From positions 1,312,001 to 1,376,000 of the forward strand of contig JAZAYU010000035.1 of assembly GCA_038501625.1 (NCBI GenBank): 64,000 nucleotides of DNA, given 5' to 3'. The notes below the pieces were generated by a model. The model searched no databases, was not told the origin of the DNA, and saw only the letters and a program-made list of their open reading frames with translations. Shown here piece by piece: positions 46,468 through 59,081 of this stretch (positions are counted from its first letter, which is position 1; each line of letters begins with the position of its first letter). Made by a program: the position numbers and the translations under genes. The DNA comes from Corbicula japonica. Its lineage: Eukaryota > Mollusca > Bivalvia > Venerida > Cyrenidae.

Positions 46468-48814
46468 AATCTATGAATATGCTTTGAAAAGACTGAATAT
46501 TTTCTATTCCAATACAAGAAAAAGCTTTTCAAACTCTTATATTCACAATAAATACAACCCTTTTTTAAAAAATGATGATTGGCCGTAAAACCACACTATA
46601 TACTCTTCCCACTGTACTCATGAGATAAGTCTATGAATAGCTAAAGATAATCTTTCTGACTGACAGCCAGTCACCTCTCTACCTTAATACCTGTTTACTA
46701 ATTACCAATATTTAAAGTTATTTGGAATTAATCAAAAAACATTTCAACTCAAATTCAGTAAGTAACTCCACAACCAAAATATTGAAATCAACATTCAGGT
46801 CAAATTAAGTCGAGTTCAACTTTCAAGGACAAAGGTTAAATCAACACTTCAAAAGGATGAGAAGATTTATAATCCTCTGCACAATAGAATGGTCAGACCT
46901 GACACAATAGGCTTGTTTTGACTATCCACCCACACAGTGTAGGAGGATGTTATGTAAACAAACCAGAATGAACTATTGAGGATTACGAAAAATCTTGGAT
47001 GATCAATGGACGAGAATGAACAAAAAACAGAAAGAACACCAACATACACAATATATACAAATACATGTAAATATATATACCAATAAAAGTATTAGTCTAT
47101 CAATCCCTTACTTTCTCTGCAATATAGGGGAATATAGGACTTGGTAAAAAATAGGATAATTGTATTTAAAAATGGCAACAACAAAAACAAATGGCAATAT
47201 GAAGATATATAACAACCCTTATCAGCAGTTCTATACCCAAAATGTAACTTATGAATATTTTACCTTACTATATACTTTTATTCAAGTAAAATAATCAAAC
47301 ATTTATATTAACACAATTAATGCACCTAAAACATAAGGAAGTATGTAAGTAACAAATTTATAACCTTGGTTAAATTTCAAAATTTGTTCCAAAACAAAAT
47401 ATAAATTATTCCAAAGTTATGAACTTTTAACCTATGGCAAGCCAAATAGGTGAAAATTAAATATTTTTCAAAATTTTTCTTTGGAAAGTCTTAAGTGAAA
47501 CTTCAACAATTACAGAAAATGGAAAATGTTACTTACATATTGCATTTCATCCAATATCCAAATATCTTAAATAACACTTGAAAAAAAAACACATACACAC
47601 AAAAGCACAGTTTGTCACATTCCACACGATTCGCCTCCGCTTGTCCACAGTTGCTTCAGCGTTGGTGCGCACTGATTTAATAAAGTTTTATAAGGGGAAA
47701 GGGGCAGCAAAGGTTTTGCAACCTGCTGAGTCTATAAAATTGGGGTTTGGGGTTGGGATGGGTGGGATTGGGAGGGATGGTATACCATATACTGGTGTGT
47801 TCCTTCACAGGTTCGGTGCCGACACTGCCACGCCCGTTTTCCGGTTGGTTTGTGTTTTCCCTTACTGTGATGCAGTCTGACTTCTACAACCTCGTCGGGG
47901 AGCCATTGTAACAGGGGTTCTGCTTTTTAAACAAAATCTCTTTTGCAGTTCTGTATTTTATTTTATCGGTATTGTGAAGTCTGAAACAAAAATTACAATA
48001 TTCATAACGAATATAATTGAAATTCAAAATGCATTTCATACAAATAAAATTTCAAATCCAATTACAAATTACAAATTACAAATGTTAAAAGTAAAATTAA
48101 ACAAACCTACCAGAACTGCAGCTGAACACACACAAAAAAATAATGTTAATAATCTCTTTGCAGAGGTATATCTTGTTTTAATTGGTTTTACAACCTGTCT
48201 CAACCAAGACAAATGAGTGACTAAGGATTTCGAGTAAAAAAAGCAAGGAAACTAAAAAAGGCGGGAAATGTCATGTGACCACACATTCACTCATGCATAC
48301 ATCACACTCAAACCAGTTTTACAAGTCATATGACAAGATATATTTAACACACAATTGACAGGACAATAACTAGGACAAGACAGGACAGTATCTAGGACAT
48401 GACAGTAAACAAATAATGACTGATGGAATGAATTATAAAATAAGACATGGTTACATACATTTTATTGACAGGTTATATGGTCGATATTTCCTGTCTATGA
48501 AATACAACTTCAAAGAAATTGTCGGCTCGTATCAAGGCTGTGTTGTTTTATCGGCATTGCTATGAAATCCTTTTATCTGTATTGGTAGTGTGCACGACAT
48601 TTTAGCTGGCTGAAATTGTTTGATGACGCAAAAATTCTGAAATATGATACGAGAAAAGACTGGAAATTATGGAATATGTTCACGTTGGTTAGTGTTTAAA
48701 TATTATAAATTAAATGGATTTTTAAACAAAATATATTAATTAAATTAGATCGCTACCGGCAAAGCATACAACGGCGCTACCTCGTTCATATCGTCCGTCA
48801 ACCTCCTATTTAGA
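46468..48814. other. No recognised gene; possible retroelement leader
   Basis: AT-rich with short frames. On the minus strand, 47905-47890 reads TGGCTCCCCGACGAGG just after TTACA, which resembles an LTR end plus tRNA primer-binding site 1.4 kb upstream of the Gag remnant. No LTR pair could be identified, so this is tentative. Confidence 0.3.
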
Positions 48815-49012
48815 GAGCTTGTCGGACCGTATTTGGTACAAAAACGAATATGGTACAAATTTGTACCATATTCGGCCGAATATGGTACAACTGTCTAATT
48901 GTACCATATACGTATCTGCAGTTTTGGGGTAAAATGCCTGACCAAATATGGTACAAACTTGTACCATATTCGGATGAAAAATGTACCACATTCGTTCCGA
49001 ATATGGTACACA

Positions 49013-49089
49013 CTCATCATCGTCATCATCATCATCATCATCATCATCGTTATCTCATCATCATCATCATCATCACCATCATTATCATT

Positions 49090-49142
<53 letters not shown>

Positions 49143-49266
49143 AACTACAATTTGCATCAACGTCATCAATACCATCATGAAAATAATCATCATCGTCATC
49201 TCATCATCATCATCATCATCATCATCACCACCATCATCGTCATCGTCATCATCATCATCGTCATCG

Positions 49267-49303
<37 letters not shown>

Positions 49304-49356
49304 AACTACAATTTGCATCAACGTCATCAATACCATCATGAAAATAATCATCATCG

Positions 49357-49389
<33 letters not shown>

Positions 49390-50052
49390 GCATCATCATC
49401 ATCATCATAATCATCATCATCGGCGGCCGGTAATCATTGGCGTCAACATAATAAAAAACTTTTTTCATCATCATCATTATAATCATTATCATCGGCCGAT
49501 AAACATCGCAGTTATCATCATCACAATCATCAAACCCCAATCATCATCACCATTGTCATCATCATCAATTACATCATCATCGTCACCATTAACACCATCA
49601 TCATCATCGTCACCATTAACGCCATTATCATCATCATCGTCATGATGATGACAAAAGTTTTGATGATGATGACGACGATCAAAATTACCGTCATCATCAT
49701 CATCACAAACTTTTATCATCATTGTCATCATCATCGCCATCATTATCACCACAATCATCAAGGTCATCATCATCATCAACACCATCATCATCATCACCAT
49801 TATCATCATCGTAATGAAGATCACAAAAAATGTGATGATGATAACTGCGATGTTTTTCGGTCGATGGTGATGATGATGACAAAAGTTTTGTAATGATGAT
49901 AACGACGGTCAGCACATCATCATCATCATAATCTACCGATAAAAATCGCCGTCAGCATCATCAAAACACATTTGTCATCATAATCATCATCATTATAATA
50001 ATCATCATCGACCGATAAACATCGCTGTCATAATCATCAAAATACGTTTGTT

Positions 50053-50083
<31 letters not shown>

Positions 50084-50560
50084 CATCAATTATCAACACC
50101 CCAATGATCATCATCGTTGTTATCTTCACCAACACCACCATCATCATCACCATCAAAACCAACATCATCATATCCATTATCATGATCGTAATGGTGATCA
50201 CAAAAATTTTTTTTGTGATGATAATGACAGCGATGTTTTCGGTCGATAATGAGGATGTTGTGATGATGATGACGACGATGAGAATATCATCATCATCATC
50301 GGCCAATAAACATCGCCATCATCATCATCACAAATATTTTGTTATCATCATCATCATTATCATCATCGTCGGCCGATAAACATCGCCGTCATCATCATCT
50401 AAAATCTTATCATCATCATTATAACCATCATCATCGTCCGATAAACATCGCTGTCATCATCATCTCAAAACGTTTGTTATCATCATCATCATCATCATCA
50501 TCATTATCATCATCATCATCACCACAATCATCAAACCCCAATCATCATAACCATTTCGTG
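49013..50560. repeat. ATC/GAT trinucleotide array, ~1.5 kb
   Basis: Long CATCAT runs, switching to GATGAT near 49645, 49830 and 50215. They are broken by 'cggccgataaacatcgc' blocks (49493, 50300, 50371, 50435, and complements near 49848 and 50232). The His-, Ser- or Met-rich frames are repeat by-products. Confidence 0.95.
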
Positions 50561-50582
50561 ACCAATCTCCACGAAAGTATCT

Positions 50583-50652
50583 GGCCCGCCCGGGAATCGA
50601 ACCCAGGCCGCCTGCGTGCCAATCTGACGCGCAACCGACTGAGCTAGCCGGC
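50583..50652 (-). mobile_element. tRNA-derived SINE head
   Basis: The minus strand carries a good A box (TAGCTCAGTCGG) and B box (GGTTCGATTCC), and the T stem CTGGG/CCCGG pairs. The acceptor ends GCCGGCT and GCGGGCC pair badly, so this is not a functional tRNA. The downstream body ('cagatactttcgtggagatt') runs into TGATGA repeats, which look like the SINE tail and merge with the GAT array. A second tail copy ('aatcatcaaaccccaatcat') lies near 49526. Confidence 0.75.
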
Positions 50653-50723
50653 GAAACAGTTACACAACCAGCAAAATCCATGTAAAGTGTGGTTAGGTTA
50701 GCTGTTTCTGTTACTGCTAGTTA

Positions 50724-50745
50724 CGACGACGACGACGACGACGAC

Positions 50746-50778
<33 letters not shown>

Positions 50779-50780
50779 AC
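50724..50780. repeat. ACG then ATG trinucleotide microsatellite
   Basis: (ACG)n switching to (ATG)n inside the inverted-repeat element. Confidence 0.9.
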
Positions 50781-51279
50781 TTTTGTCACTTCCAATATTA
50801 GGTTAATACAATGTATTTGAGTTTGAAAAAAAGTTTACACATCGGCAGACTATTTCATTTATTAAGAAATACATAATTTATGTACCATATACGTAGGCCA
50901 TTTTCATTTTATGAGTTTTTTTGGTATGTACCAAATACGTTTTGGCGAGCATAGAAAAACTTATTCCAACCGAATATGGTACAATGTTTGTACCATATTC
51001 GGTCGAAAATTGTACCATATTCGGTCCGAATATGGTACATTTGTACCATATTCGACCGAATATGGTACATTTGTACCATATTCGTTTTTGTACCAAATAC
51101 GGTCCAACAGAGCTCATGTAATAAAATCATAAGGTAAACGCATGGCGTCCCAAAAATCGGCAGAATCGTTCTAGAAAAAATGTCCAAAGGCCTTAAACCT
51201 ATGGAATGGCCGCACCCCCAACTTCCTAACGATAAAATCGGATAAAAAAGTGCGGCGATTACATGAGGGAGTACGGTAA

Positions 51280-51735
51280 AAAGATTTAAAATAGAAATTT
51301 AAAGTTTAAGAAATGCAAATTTTATAGATTGTGTCTTAATAATATTTTCTATATGGTATTGGTAAAAATTTAAGGTTATCAAACTTCTTTGACAATATAT
51401 TGCTTAAGGGTATTTGGTGTAATTTTGACAGACTAAGTAAATTATCTCAGAAACTTATTGCAATTAATATACAATGAAATTTCCTTCTGTCACTTTTATG
51501 GATTTATCAGCTTGGCTGCAAAATGATAGGTATTTGATTAATTATTGATAAGTGTCAAGCCACAGTCTGATTAGGGTTTTAGGGTTTTTATATTTGCATA
51601 TTTGTTACATTGAATTTTATTGGTTGAAAGTATAATTAGTTTTCTAATTTCATTGGTTGTAAAAGAAATCCTTAATTTTGATATAGAATGATTTTGTATA
51701 ATTTAAGTCAGTCTTGATATAACATTAGGAAGGAA
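51280..51735 (+). repeat. Repeat A, uninterrupted copy
   Basis: Aligns with the two halves of the interrupted copy in BTB intron 1 (30411-30536 and 32133-32455). The empty-site junction reads 'attgcttaagggtatttgg'. The next stretch (51736-52934) shows no gene. Confidence 0.7.
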
Positions 51736-52934
51736 AACAACTTGGAAATTTGTAACTTCATTTTAAAGTCTTCAGAATAATTATTGAAATATTACTTGGA
51801 CATTACATTACATTTGTTAGGATATTTTGGAACTTGGATACATAAAGAATTTATAAGAACTATTTGCTGTGTTGAGTTTGACATTGTAATTTAGTGAATG
51901 AAAAGTACTGCTGTTACACTCTGCTAAGTAACTGGCAGAGTGGACCCCTGGACCGAATGAGTGGATGTTAAAGGGTGTGTCTACACAAGAACATCGAGCT
52001 AATCAATCCCCATTGCATGGTCTGCTCTAATACTGAAGTAGACCCAGTGTAGACGCCACAAGTAAACAGACAACAACAACAAATCATCATCATTCCATTC
52101 CGGTCGCATTAGATTAAGGCTGGATGAATCAGACTATTATATATAAGCTGTATCAAGCTAAGCAATATGGTTAGTTTAAAAATTGTTTTATTTATAATTG
52201 AAAGAGGTAAGAAAAGAATACCGGATACACAGTACACATTTATATAAAGATTATTTAACAGTCCGCAGATTATAATCTTTAATATTTGTAACACTGTTTT
52301 TACATACATTTTTTTATAATTTTATTTATCAATATTTTGTTTGTTCGTCATGTTTGAGATGTTTTGTTTATTTTTTCAGATTTTCGGTTTTTATATCCAA
52401 ATATACGTACAAATGTTTTTATTTACATATCAAGAAGTGTGTTTCAATGTGGGTGTATTTTAATTAAATACTGATTTCTTATTTAATTTTAAGTTATGTT
52501 TTGCTAATGAAACACAACTTAATGCTAATGCAAGTAAGAAATGTTTAGTACATCTGATTAATATACTATATTTTGATTTAAAGTAATATATCTAAATGAC
52601 TAATTAGACCCATACCTTAGGTTGCAGATGTTTTATGGAATAAGTAATCCAGATAACATCTTCCTGAAAAAAAGTTTATTAAGTTTATTTAAAAACTACT
52701 GACAAAACATAAGGCCGTAACCCCTCAGATGATTCTCTTTGTAATTATTTGTAGTGTCCTATTTAAAACTGATCAGTTGTAAAAATTAAAGATTTTAAAG
52801 GCATGCTTTAATGATCATTATAGCTTTTTAAACTGATCATTTGTGACATTGAAGAGTCAGCAATAAATTATCTTGTTTAAAGAGAATTATATCAGCTGAA
52901 ACTATAATCAATATTGTTTTCTTAAGGTATTGCT

Positions 52935-53620
52935 CTGTTGGTCATTGTTTAGTCATAGACAAAAAAAGAAAAATATCAAAATCTCTCAAACAGCACAATC
53001 CAGCTCAATGAAACTTTGCACAAACCAATACTATTAAAATATGTTTAATTTACTTATGCTAAGAAAAGTTAGAATAGTAAATAGTTAGACCTAAAAAATC
53101 CCTAAAATTCTATTTGCAATTTATCACGAAAACTAAGCAACACTAAACATCAATTTTAATGTCTTCATGAGTAATGAGTTACTGACAACGATATTTAAGG
53201 TCCTTTGGTCTAACAGATGTATACAATGTGAGTTATTTGTAAAAGTGTGTTAAACCTTCAATTTCCTGGGCGCAAAAAAGATTTACCAAAACATATAAAT
53301 GTTGATTTCTCTCTTCATTATTGAAAGTTCTTTTCAAGGACCTTAGATATTGTTGTCACTGACAACTTGTCAATATCATTTCACTAATGTTGGCATTTAA
53401 ATTGTTGTTTTGTGTTGCTGTTTTGCAATAAATTACAAATAGATTTTTAGGGATTTTTGGGGTCTATTTTTCTTTATTGTTTTAACTTTTCTTAATGCAT
53501 GTAAAATAATCATACACTTATAGCATTGATTTGTGCAAAGTTAAATGGAACTGCATTGTGCCATTTAAGAGATTTTGATATTTTTCTTTTTGTCTATGAC
53601 ATAGCAATTACGAAAGGAGC
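52935..53620. mobile_element. F1-type foldback element
   Basis: 'gtcatagacaaaaaaagaaa' and 'atatcaaaatctctcaaaca' at the left pair with 'gagattttgatatttttctt' and 'tttgtctatgac' at the right. The middle has 'atgagtaatgagttactgac'. More diverged than the 13207 and 30961 copies. Confidence 0.72.
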
Positions 53621-53834
53621 AAAACCTTAACATGCTGTTGCAATAAAGTAATAAATCAGCATTACCTTAACTACACTATTACTGTGAACATTATCTGGAT
53701 TCTTTACCAGGTATCGGTAAGAAAAGTTAGAATTTCTTAAGCTATCTTTGTATCTCAAGATATACTTCATATTTTTACTTGCATTAATTATTCATGTTCT
53801 GAGGATATCTACACATATTATTTAAATGTACTTT

Positions 53835-54045
53835 TAAATCATTTTATTTCGCGCTGGTTTAATTTTCGCGTATTTCGCACTACGGCAAGACCATGAAATT
53901 CAATCCCAGTGAAATTAAATCATGTAACAGTGTTACTTTATAGGAAAATACAGTTGCGCAAATTCATACCCCCGCAAATTTGTTATTTACCTATTTTGTG
54001 CGAAATTTCGTCCGCGCGAAATTAAATGATACTACAGTAAATTAC
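53835..54045. repeat. Small inverted repeat rich in TTTCGCG
   Basis: 'atttcgcgctggtttaattt' at the left and 'ccgcgcgaaattaaatgat' at the right are roughly complementary. A related TTCGCG/GCGCAA-rich stretch lies at 58545-58735. Confidence 0.5.
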
Positions 54046-54124
54046 TCATTTGTTCGGACAGTTTTATCAATACTTAGTGTATTTAGTCAAAATATGTTAG
54101 TTTCATTTTGTTTTATTAAAACAT

Positions 54125-54240
54125 CATTAACATTCATGCCGTCTGATCAGGATCTGCACTGTTCCACGGATGTGCCGGCTGATCTGGATCTACACTGGTT
54201 GTGCATGCATAAAAATTCGTATATGTGGAGGAAAGGGTTA
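54125..54240. repeat. Dispersed repeat, GATCTGGATCTA family
   Basis: 'atgccgtctgatcaggatct' then 'gtgccggctgatctggatct' with an 'aagggttaa' tail. The segment 54241-55250 shows only short AT-rich tandem phrases ('aattaaactcacaatttagc', 55012-55100) and no gene. Confidence 0.6.
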
Positions 54241-55252
54241 AAGGAACATTATAAAAATATTTATTTAAAAGTGATGTGAAAACTTGAAAACAAATCAGCA
54301 ACTAAACAAGAGAAAAACTTGAAGATTGTATGCCATAAAAAGAGCGAACTAAAGTGTCAAAACAATCTCTAAGAGTAGAACAACCACATGCCAGACCTCA
54401 AAAGTAGACATCCAGATCAATTAAAAGCCAATAAAGAAAATCTGAAAAACGCAACAGCAGCATAAAGGCCATCATACCCTCCAACCCTCACATAAACCAG
54501 TTCTATCACTCCAACCTCCATACAGCATGTTTACCCCTCAGTTTTTTTCAGTCCCCATTAGGTTACTTCAACCTGATATTCTCTCATCCAATTCTCCCAT
54601 CGGGATAGAGTCTGAGGTTTAAGTTTTTATGTCCAAAAAGAATTCACTTTAAAGAAAAACAAATACAATTTTAATGGAACATAGAAATTTTTTGTATAAC
54701 AATCAATGGAAAAGAGGAGGACTGCACTGTTATAATTACTACCTCTCTCCCTCAAATAAAATCTAAACACACAAAAAAACTGAAGAAATAATCCAAGATC
54801 TACACAAAAACAACATAGGCAATTTTAATTTAAAGCCTATCTTACCATAACAAATTAACAACAATTTCAGGCTGGGATGCAAGATTTCCAAACAGGGGGT
54901 TTGATTTAGGGCAATCTTAGATAAGTTACATGTACCTGATAATTTCAAAATATTGCCCCAAAAGGGGTTCGAGCAACCCCACTGGATCTGCCACTGCAAT
55001 TCAGCAAGAAATTAAACTCACAATTTAGCAAGATAAAACTCATAATTTAACAAAAAATTAAACTCACAATTTAGCAAGAAATTAAACTCATATTAGGTTA
55101 TTTTGCTAAATGAAAATAATAATACCCACAGAAATGTTGAACTGCAATCATTTTGTTTTCAAAAAGATTTGCAGAAATGCAACCAGGTTTGGAGTTATGA
55201 ACCAAGCAAAGTAGTAATAATGCCTTATGCATTGCTAATGTTGTTTAGTTTT

Positions 55253-55314
55253 AACAGTGTTGATCTATTTGTGCCTTATAAGTAAACAGTGTTGATCTAT
55301 TTGTGCCTTATAAG
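55253..55314. repeat. 31-bp tandem duplication
   Basis: 'aacagtgttgatctatttgt' plus 'gccttataagt' twice in a row. Confidence 0.85.
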
Positions 55315-55789
55315 TCAAATATATTTTAATTGTTGCTAAGTTTAACAGTCTTCATCTTTGAGTGCCTTAAACATAGTTGCATATTAAATACCATGATGTC
55401 AGTCTCTCTATGCATTTGCTTGTCTTGCCTTAAGGTAGGAATACTGTAACAGTGCTGCAGTTGATATGGCTTTACATTTATCATCTTGCATTTGTTGGAT
55501 AGTAAAAGCATAGTTTCTTAGAAATAAATAAAAGCGAAATAAAATGTTATATTTCAATCTGAAAAACACCTATGTTGTCTTTGTAGTAAGTGATACAAAA
55601 ATCTTGTTAAATGGAGTCCAATCCCCATTTCCAGTCCTCTTTTGACTGAGTTAATTTTAGAGGGCTAGACGCACACAAACAAGCCTGCGTTCAGTTCAGG
55701 GTCCCATTCCGAGTAACCAATGTACAGCAGAGAAGCACTTCGTGCAGAGGTTGTGTGTGTTTCTTATTTAAAACCCCCAAGTACATTTG

Positions 55790-56050
55790 GCCATATTCAG
55801 AGCCACCTACCCATCCAGCAAACCCCTGGTCTCGAGACAATTCAGCACGGCCCACCCTTAACGCAGAGCCACCCCTGGCGTACAACAATTATTAGTCGGT
55901 TAAAAATATTAAAATAATAGATATGTGAGCCGCCTACCCATCCAGCAAACCCTGAAATATGCTGACACAACAATATAGCACAGGTTATAGTTCCACAATG
56001 ATCTACATTGTTCCCGCATGGATAACAGCCATATTCCATGGAGTAAATGA
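55790..56050. repeat. Dispersed repeats
   Basis: 'cctacccatccagcaaaccc' occurs at 55807 and 55932. 'tgatctacattgttccc' with 'ggataacagccatattccat' (55998-56042) recurs at 62940-62985. No gene is supported in 56051-57775. Confidence 0.55.
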
Positions 56051-58007
56051 TAACAAGGTCGACTATTTATGTACTATATATAATTTATGTGCGTAATTAA
56101 CACATTTTGCGAATAGATAATGAAACAAAAAATGTTTTCATAAGAACATACTCTCAACCTGTATATGCAACTGAACTGATTCAAAATGTCCGTTCTTTTA
56201 AGACTGGCGGCGCGTATGCACAGAGAGTCTAAAACTAGAAATCGAATGGGCGCAATCATAAAAAATGGTTCCGCGACACGCGGTTTTTAACGTCCGGTAT
56301 GTCATTGCGCTCACAGGCGTATTCAAGTAAACGGATTCTACCATGACATCGAGATTAGACTGAAATTTAATGCAGACACTGCAAGCTCAACATTTTACGA
56401 ATTTCGAGCGCTTGTTTGTACATTCTGGTGTAATTTTGAAGCTTCTAGGACAGAAACACCATTCAACATAGACCAACTTCGGTGCGACCTACGCTGCTGA
56501 GTTCATAAGATAACTGTACATAAGGCATTTTATTTTTTAATGAAAAGTCGTGCGGTCTGGCCAAGCACAACATATTCACCTGGAAATGAAAGACATTTTA
56601 TCAGTAACAACGAATCAGCTGCTATAGTACACAGTACTGAGAACAAGACGTGTCACAATTCAGCTTCTTAAGTTTCCTTCCAACGCCGACAGTCTTTCAA
56701 TGCTTTCAGCGCTTTGATTGTAATAGAATAAATACCTACACGTCAATGGTTTTTCCTATGAAGCAATACATTCGTTTTTTATTTCAGGTCAATTCTTACA
56801 ATTTTAACATTTTCGTTGTTAAAGAACATAACATAAAGTGTCTTTAAAATTAATTTTTGGGGTATGAAACGAACAATCAAAATTCTGCAGTGCCTCACTG
56901 TATCTTTGGTCCAAGTGTTACTATTTAGATCAAAAGTAAAATGTGTTTAACAGGAAAAGTATACTTACCTGTAGATATCAAAAATTGCTTCTACCTGAAA
57001 ATTTAAATTTCATTACATTGATGATTACATATTTTATGTTAAGATCTTCAAGGAAGCTTTAAAAATTGCGGATATTTTCAGATTTAGTCATTATGTCGTA
57101 CTCGTCAACTGCTATGTCTTATTTACATAAGGTCACAATTAATTCGACTTCATCTTCATTAACTTTATGTTCATTATTCGTGATCTCTAAAAAATAGACA
57201 AATCTTAAAAATGTTGTAGCTATTTCATTTACACAACATCAAAGCTTATATTCTATTTACTATAAGTAAACAGAATATTGATATTTAGAATGCAATTTTC
57301 AGCATTCATGTTTTGTTCTAACAAAATTTATGTTATTTCAAACCAGCATGTACAGCACACAAACGCTTATTAATAAAAGCCTGCATTTTAATTCATTTTG
57401 ACGCGTATTGCTTATAAAATTAAGTAACTTTACAATAAAACACCTGGCCCTAACTTTATAGGTATTTTTGCAAAACTTAACAATGATTAGTTGAAATCTT
57501 TGGTGGAAGTGTAAAAAGAGCTATAGTCATGTCCATGCCAGATGGTGGCTATTCCTGATCTGCATGTTTCACTTTTTTGTAAATTTGGGAATGTATTTCA
57601 AAAGCACTTTAATAATGAGAAAAAGCATTTTACAGATTTTAAGTATCAGTCTTTGGCAATAAGAGAGATATGACTGTTGTTTACTAAAAATATGATAATT
57701 ATTTTTAAATACTTAAAATTGTATGTGTTATATAAAGAAGACATCTATTTATTTCAGGTTTGAGTTGTCAAAGATGTCAAAAGTGTTTAGTGTCGGTTAT
57801 CGCCTAACGAGTCGGCAATTCCAAACAAAATAGTTAAGTGCCACCTCTGACTTGAGGGCCTTCGCGAGCTATTATGGGGCAGGTAATCCAGACTAAGTTT
57901 ACTGCAAACTCCCCGCAGTGGTTACTTCCCCTTACAGATTCAGTTTGTGAAGCGAAACGAAGCAAATTGCTGCGCGGAGGTTGATGTTATTGTAACAAGT
58001 CGATTGA

Positions 58008-58141
58008 CGCCGTCACGGATAACGGCCGGACGACTTCACGGATAACCGCCGTCACGGATAACAGTCGGACGCATTCAAGGATAACTGTCGGATGCCTTCA
58101 ATGATAAAGGTCGGACGCCATCACAGATAACAGCCGGACGG
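58008..58141. repeat. ~31-bp minisatellite
   Basis: About six uneven copies of 'cgccgtcacggataac' / 'ggccggacg' phrases. Confidence 0.75.
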
Positions 58142-58329
58142 GCTAGACTTACCTTTCGTTAACACAATTAACCATCGTCTACTTCATTATATTATTATTC
58201 TTTATTTATGTAACAACACAACACCTGATAAAAATAAAGATCCACCTGATATTTAAGCCACTTATTTACTGTCTCGTTAAACAGACTTGCACTATATTCC
58301 GGCCCGAAATAAAGACTACCCCACATATT

Positions 58330-58405
58330 CTCAAATCTCAAGCATCTGATTGGCTGAAATGGCGACCAGTCGCCATTTCAGCCAATCAGATGCTTGAGAT
58401 TTGAG
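58330..58405. other. 76-bp perfect palindrome
   Basis: Two 37-base arms separated by CA. The arm starts CTCAAATCTCAAGCATCTGA and ends GGCTGAAATGGCGAC, and every position pairs. It contains ATTGGCT/AGCCAAT (CCAAT-like). A diverged copy is at 62161-62245 and a half copy near 63305, so it is a foldback family. Confidence 0.9.
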
Positions 58406-58544
58406 ACCACATTTGCCCAGTGAGAAAGGTGGTTGTAATAGCAAGGTTTCGATATGATTTCATTTTCTGATCTCATTTGCAGTTCATGTCGTATTGTATC
58501 GATGGTATCAATAAAAAGATGTTATACTTTATGTGACCTAATTT

Positions 58545-58735
58545 TGTTGAGAAGAATTTTCGCAACAAATTATATATTCGCGCGGGAAAATAAATACGCG
58601 CAATTGTAGTTTCTATTTGGTCTTATTAGTAAATTGGGTAATTTAGCTGGGCTTGAAATTTGCGTATTTGCATTAGCGCAAAAAAACGCTAAAATTCAAA
58701 ACACGTGAAATTAAAATATTTCATAGTAATTTGAC
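58545..58735. repeat. TTCGCG/GCGCAA-rich repeat
   Basis: 'ttcgcgcgggaaaataaata' and 'attagcgcaaaaaaacgc' resemble 53835-54045. It lies ~350 bases upstream of the galactosyltransferase start. A possible acceptor (CGTTTTACAG at about 58996-59005) could join a 5-prime UTR exon. Confidence 0.4.
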
Positions 58736-59081
58736 GTTTTTCGTTGTTACCCAGAGCTACAGTTGGAAAAGATCATATCGAAAATCGAAACTCATGTATT
58801 TTATGGTATTTTTGTTTTTTGAATATTTATGAAATTCAACACACCCGCAGGGAAATGTTTGGAAGTCTTTTTTTTTCGATAAACAAAGATAAAGGCCTTT
58901 GGTTATATAAATCGATTTTGAAGATAGCAAAACTACAATTATTCTTTAATTAAACACGATATATGACTGATAAAGCAATATAAGCACAACGGATTTCGTT
59001 TTACAGAACAGTTTAAAAAATATATATATTCAAATGGAAAGTTAAAATCAACTTAAATTTGTGTTTTTTTAAATAAGAGTA

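Larger units (their letters stand above)
48815..51115. mobile_element. Inverted-repeat element built from palindromic GGTACA/TGTACC units
   Basis: The left end (48815: GAGCTTGTCGGACCG, then TATTTGGTACAAAAACGAAT) and the right end (complement of 51115-51076: GAGCTCTGTTGGACCG, then the same block) form long inverted repeats. Each end consists of several copies of the palindrome-making unit CGAATATGGTACA / TGTACCATATTCG (48840-49010; 50978-51085). Between them lie ATC microsatellite, a repeated 'cggccgataaacatcgc' unit in both orientations, and a tRNA-derived SINE. No transposase is encoded. I know no named family with these ends. Confidence 0.65.

Noticed and set aside
50583..50652. Functional tRNA gene
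   Set aside because: A and B boxes are good but the acceptor stem hardly pairs and a SINE body and tail follow.
48850..50681. His-, Ser-, Met- or Ile-rich frames
   Set aside because: Direct translations of the ATC/GAT microsatellite in different frames.
55720..56039. Short frames on both strands
   Set aside because: They overlap dispersed repeats and show no recognisable protein motif.
58330..58405. microRNA precursor
   Set aside because: Perfect 37-bp pairing with a 2-base loop and related copies nearby fit a foldback repeat better than a miRNA hairpin.
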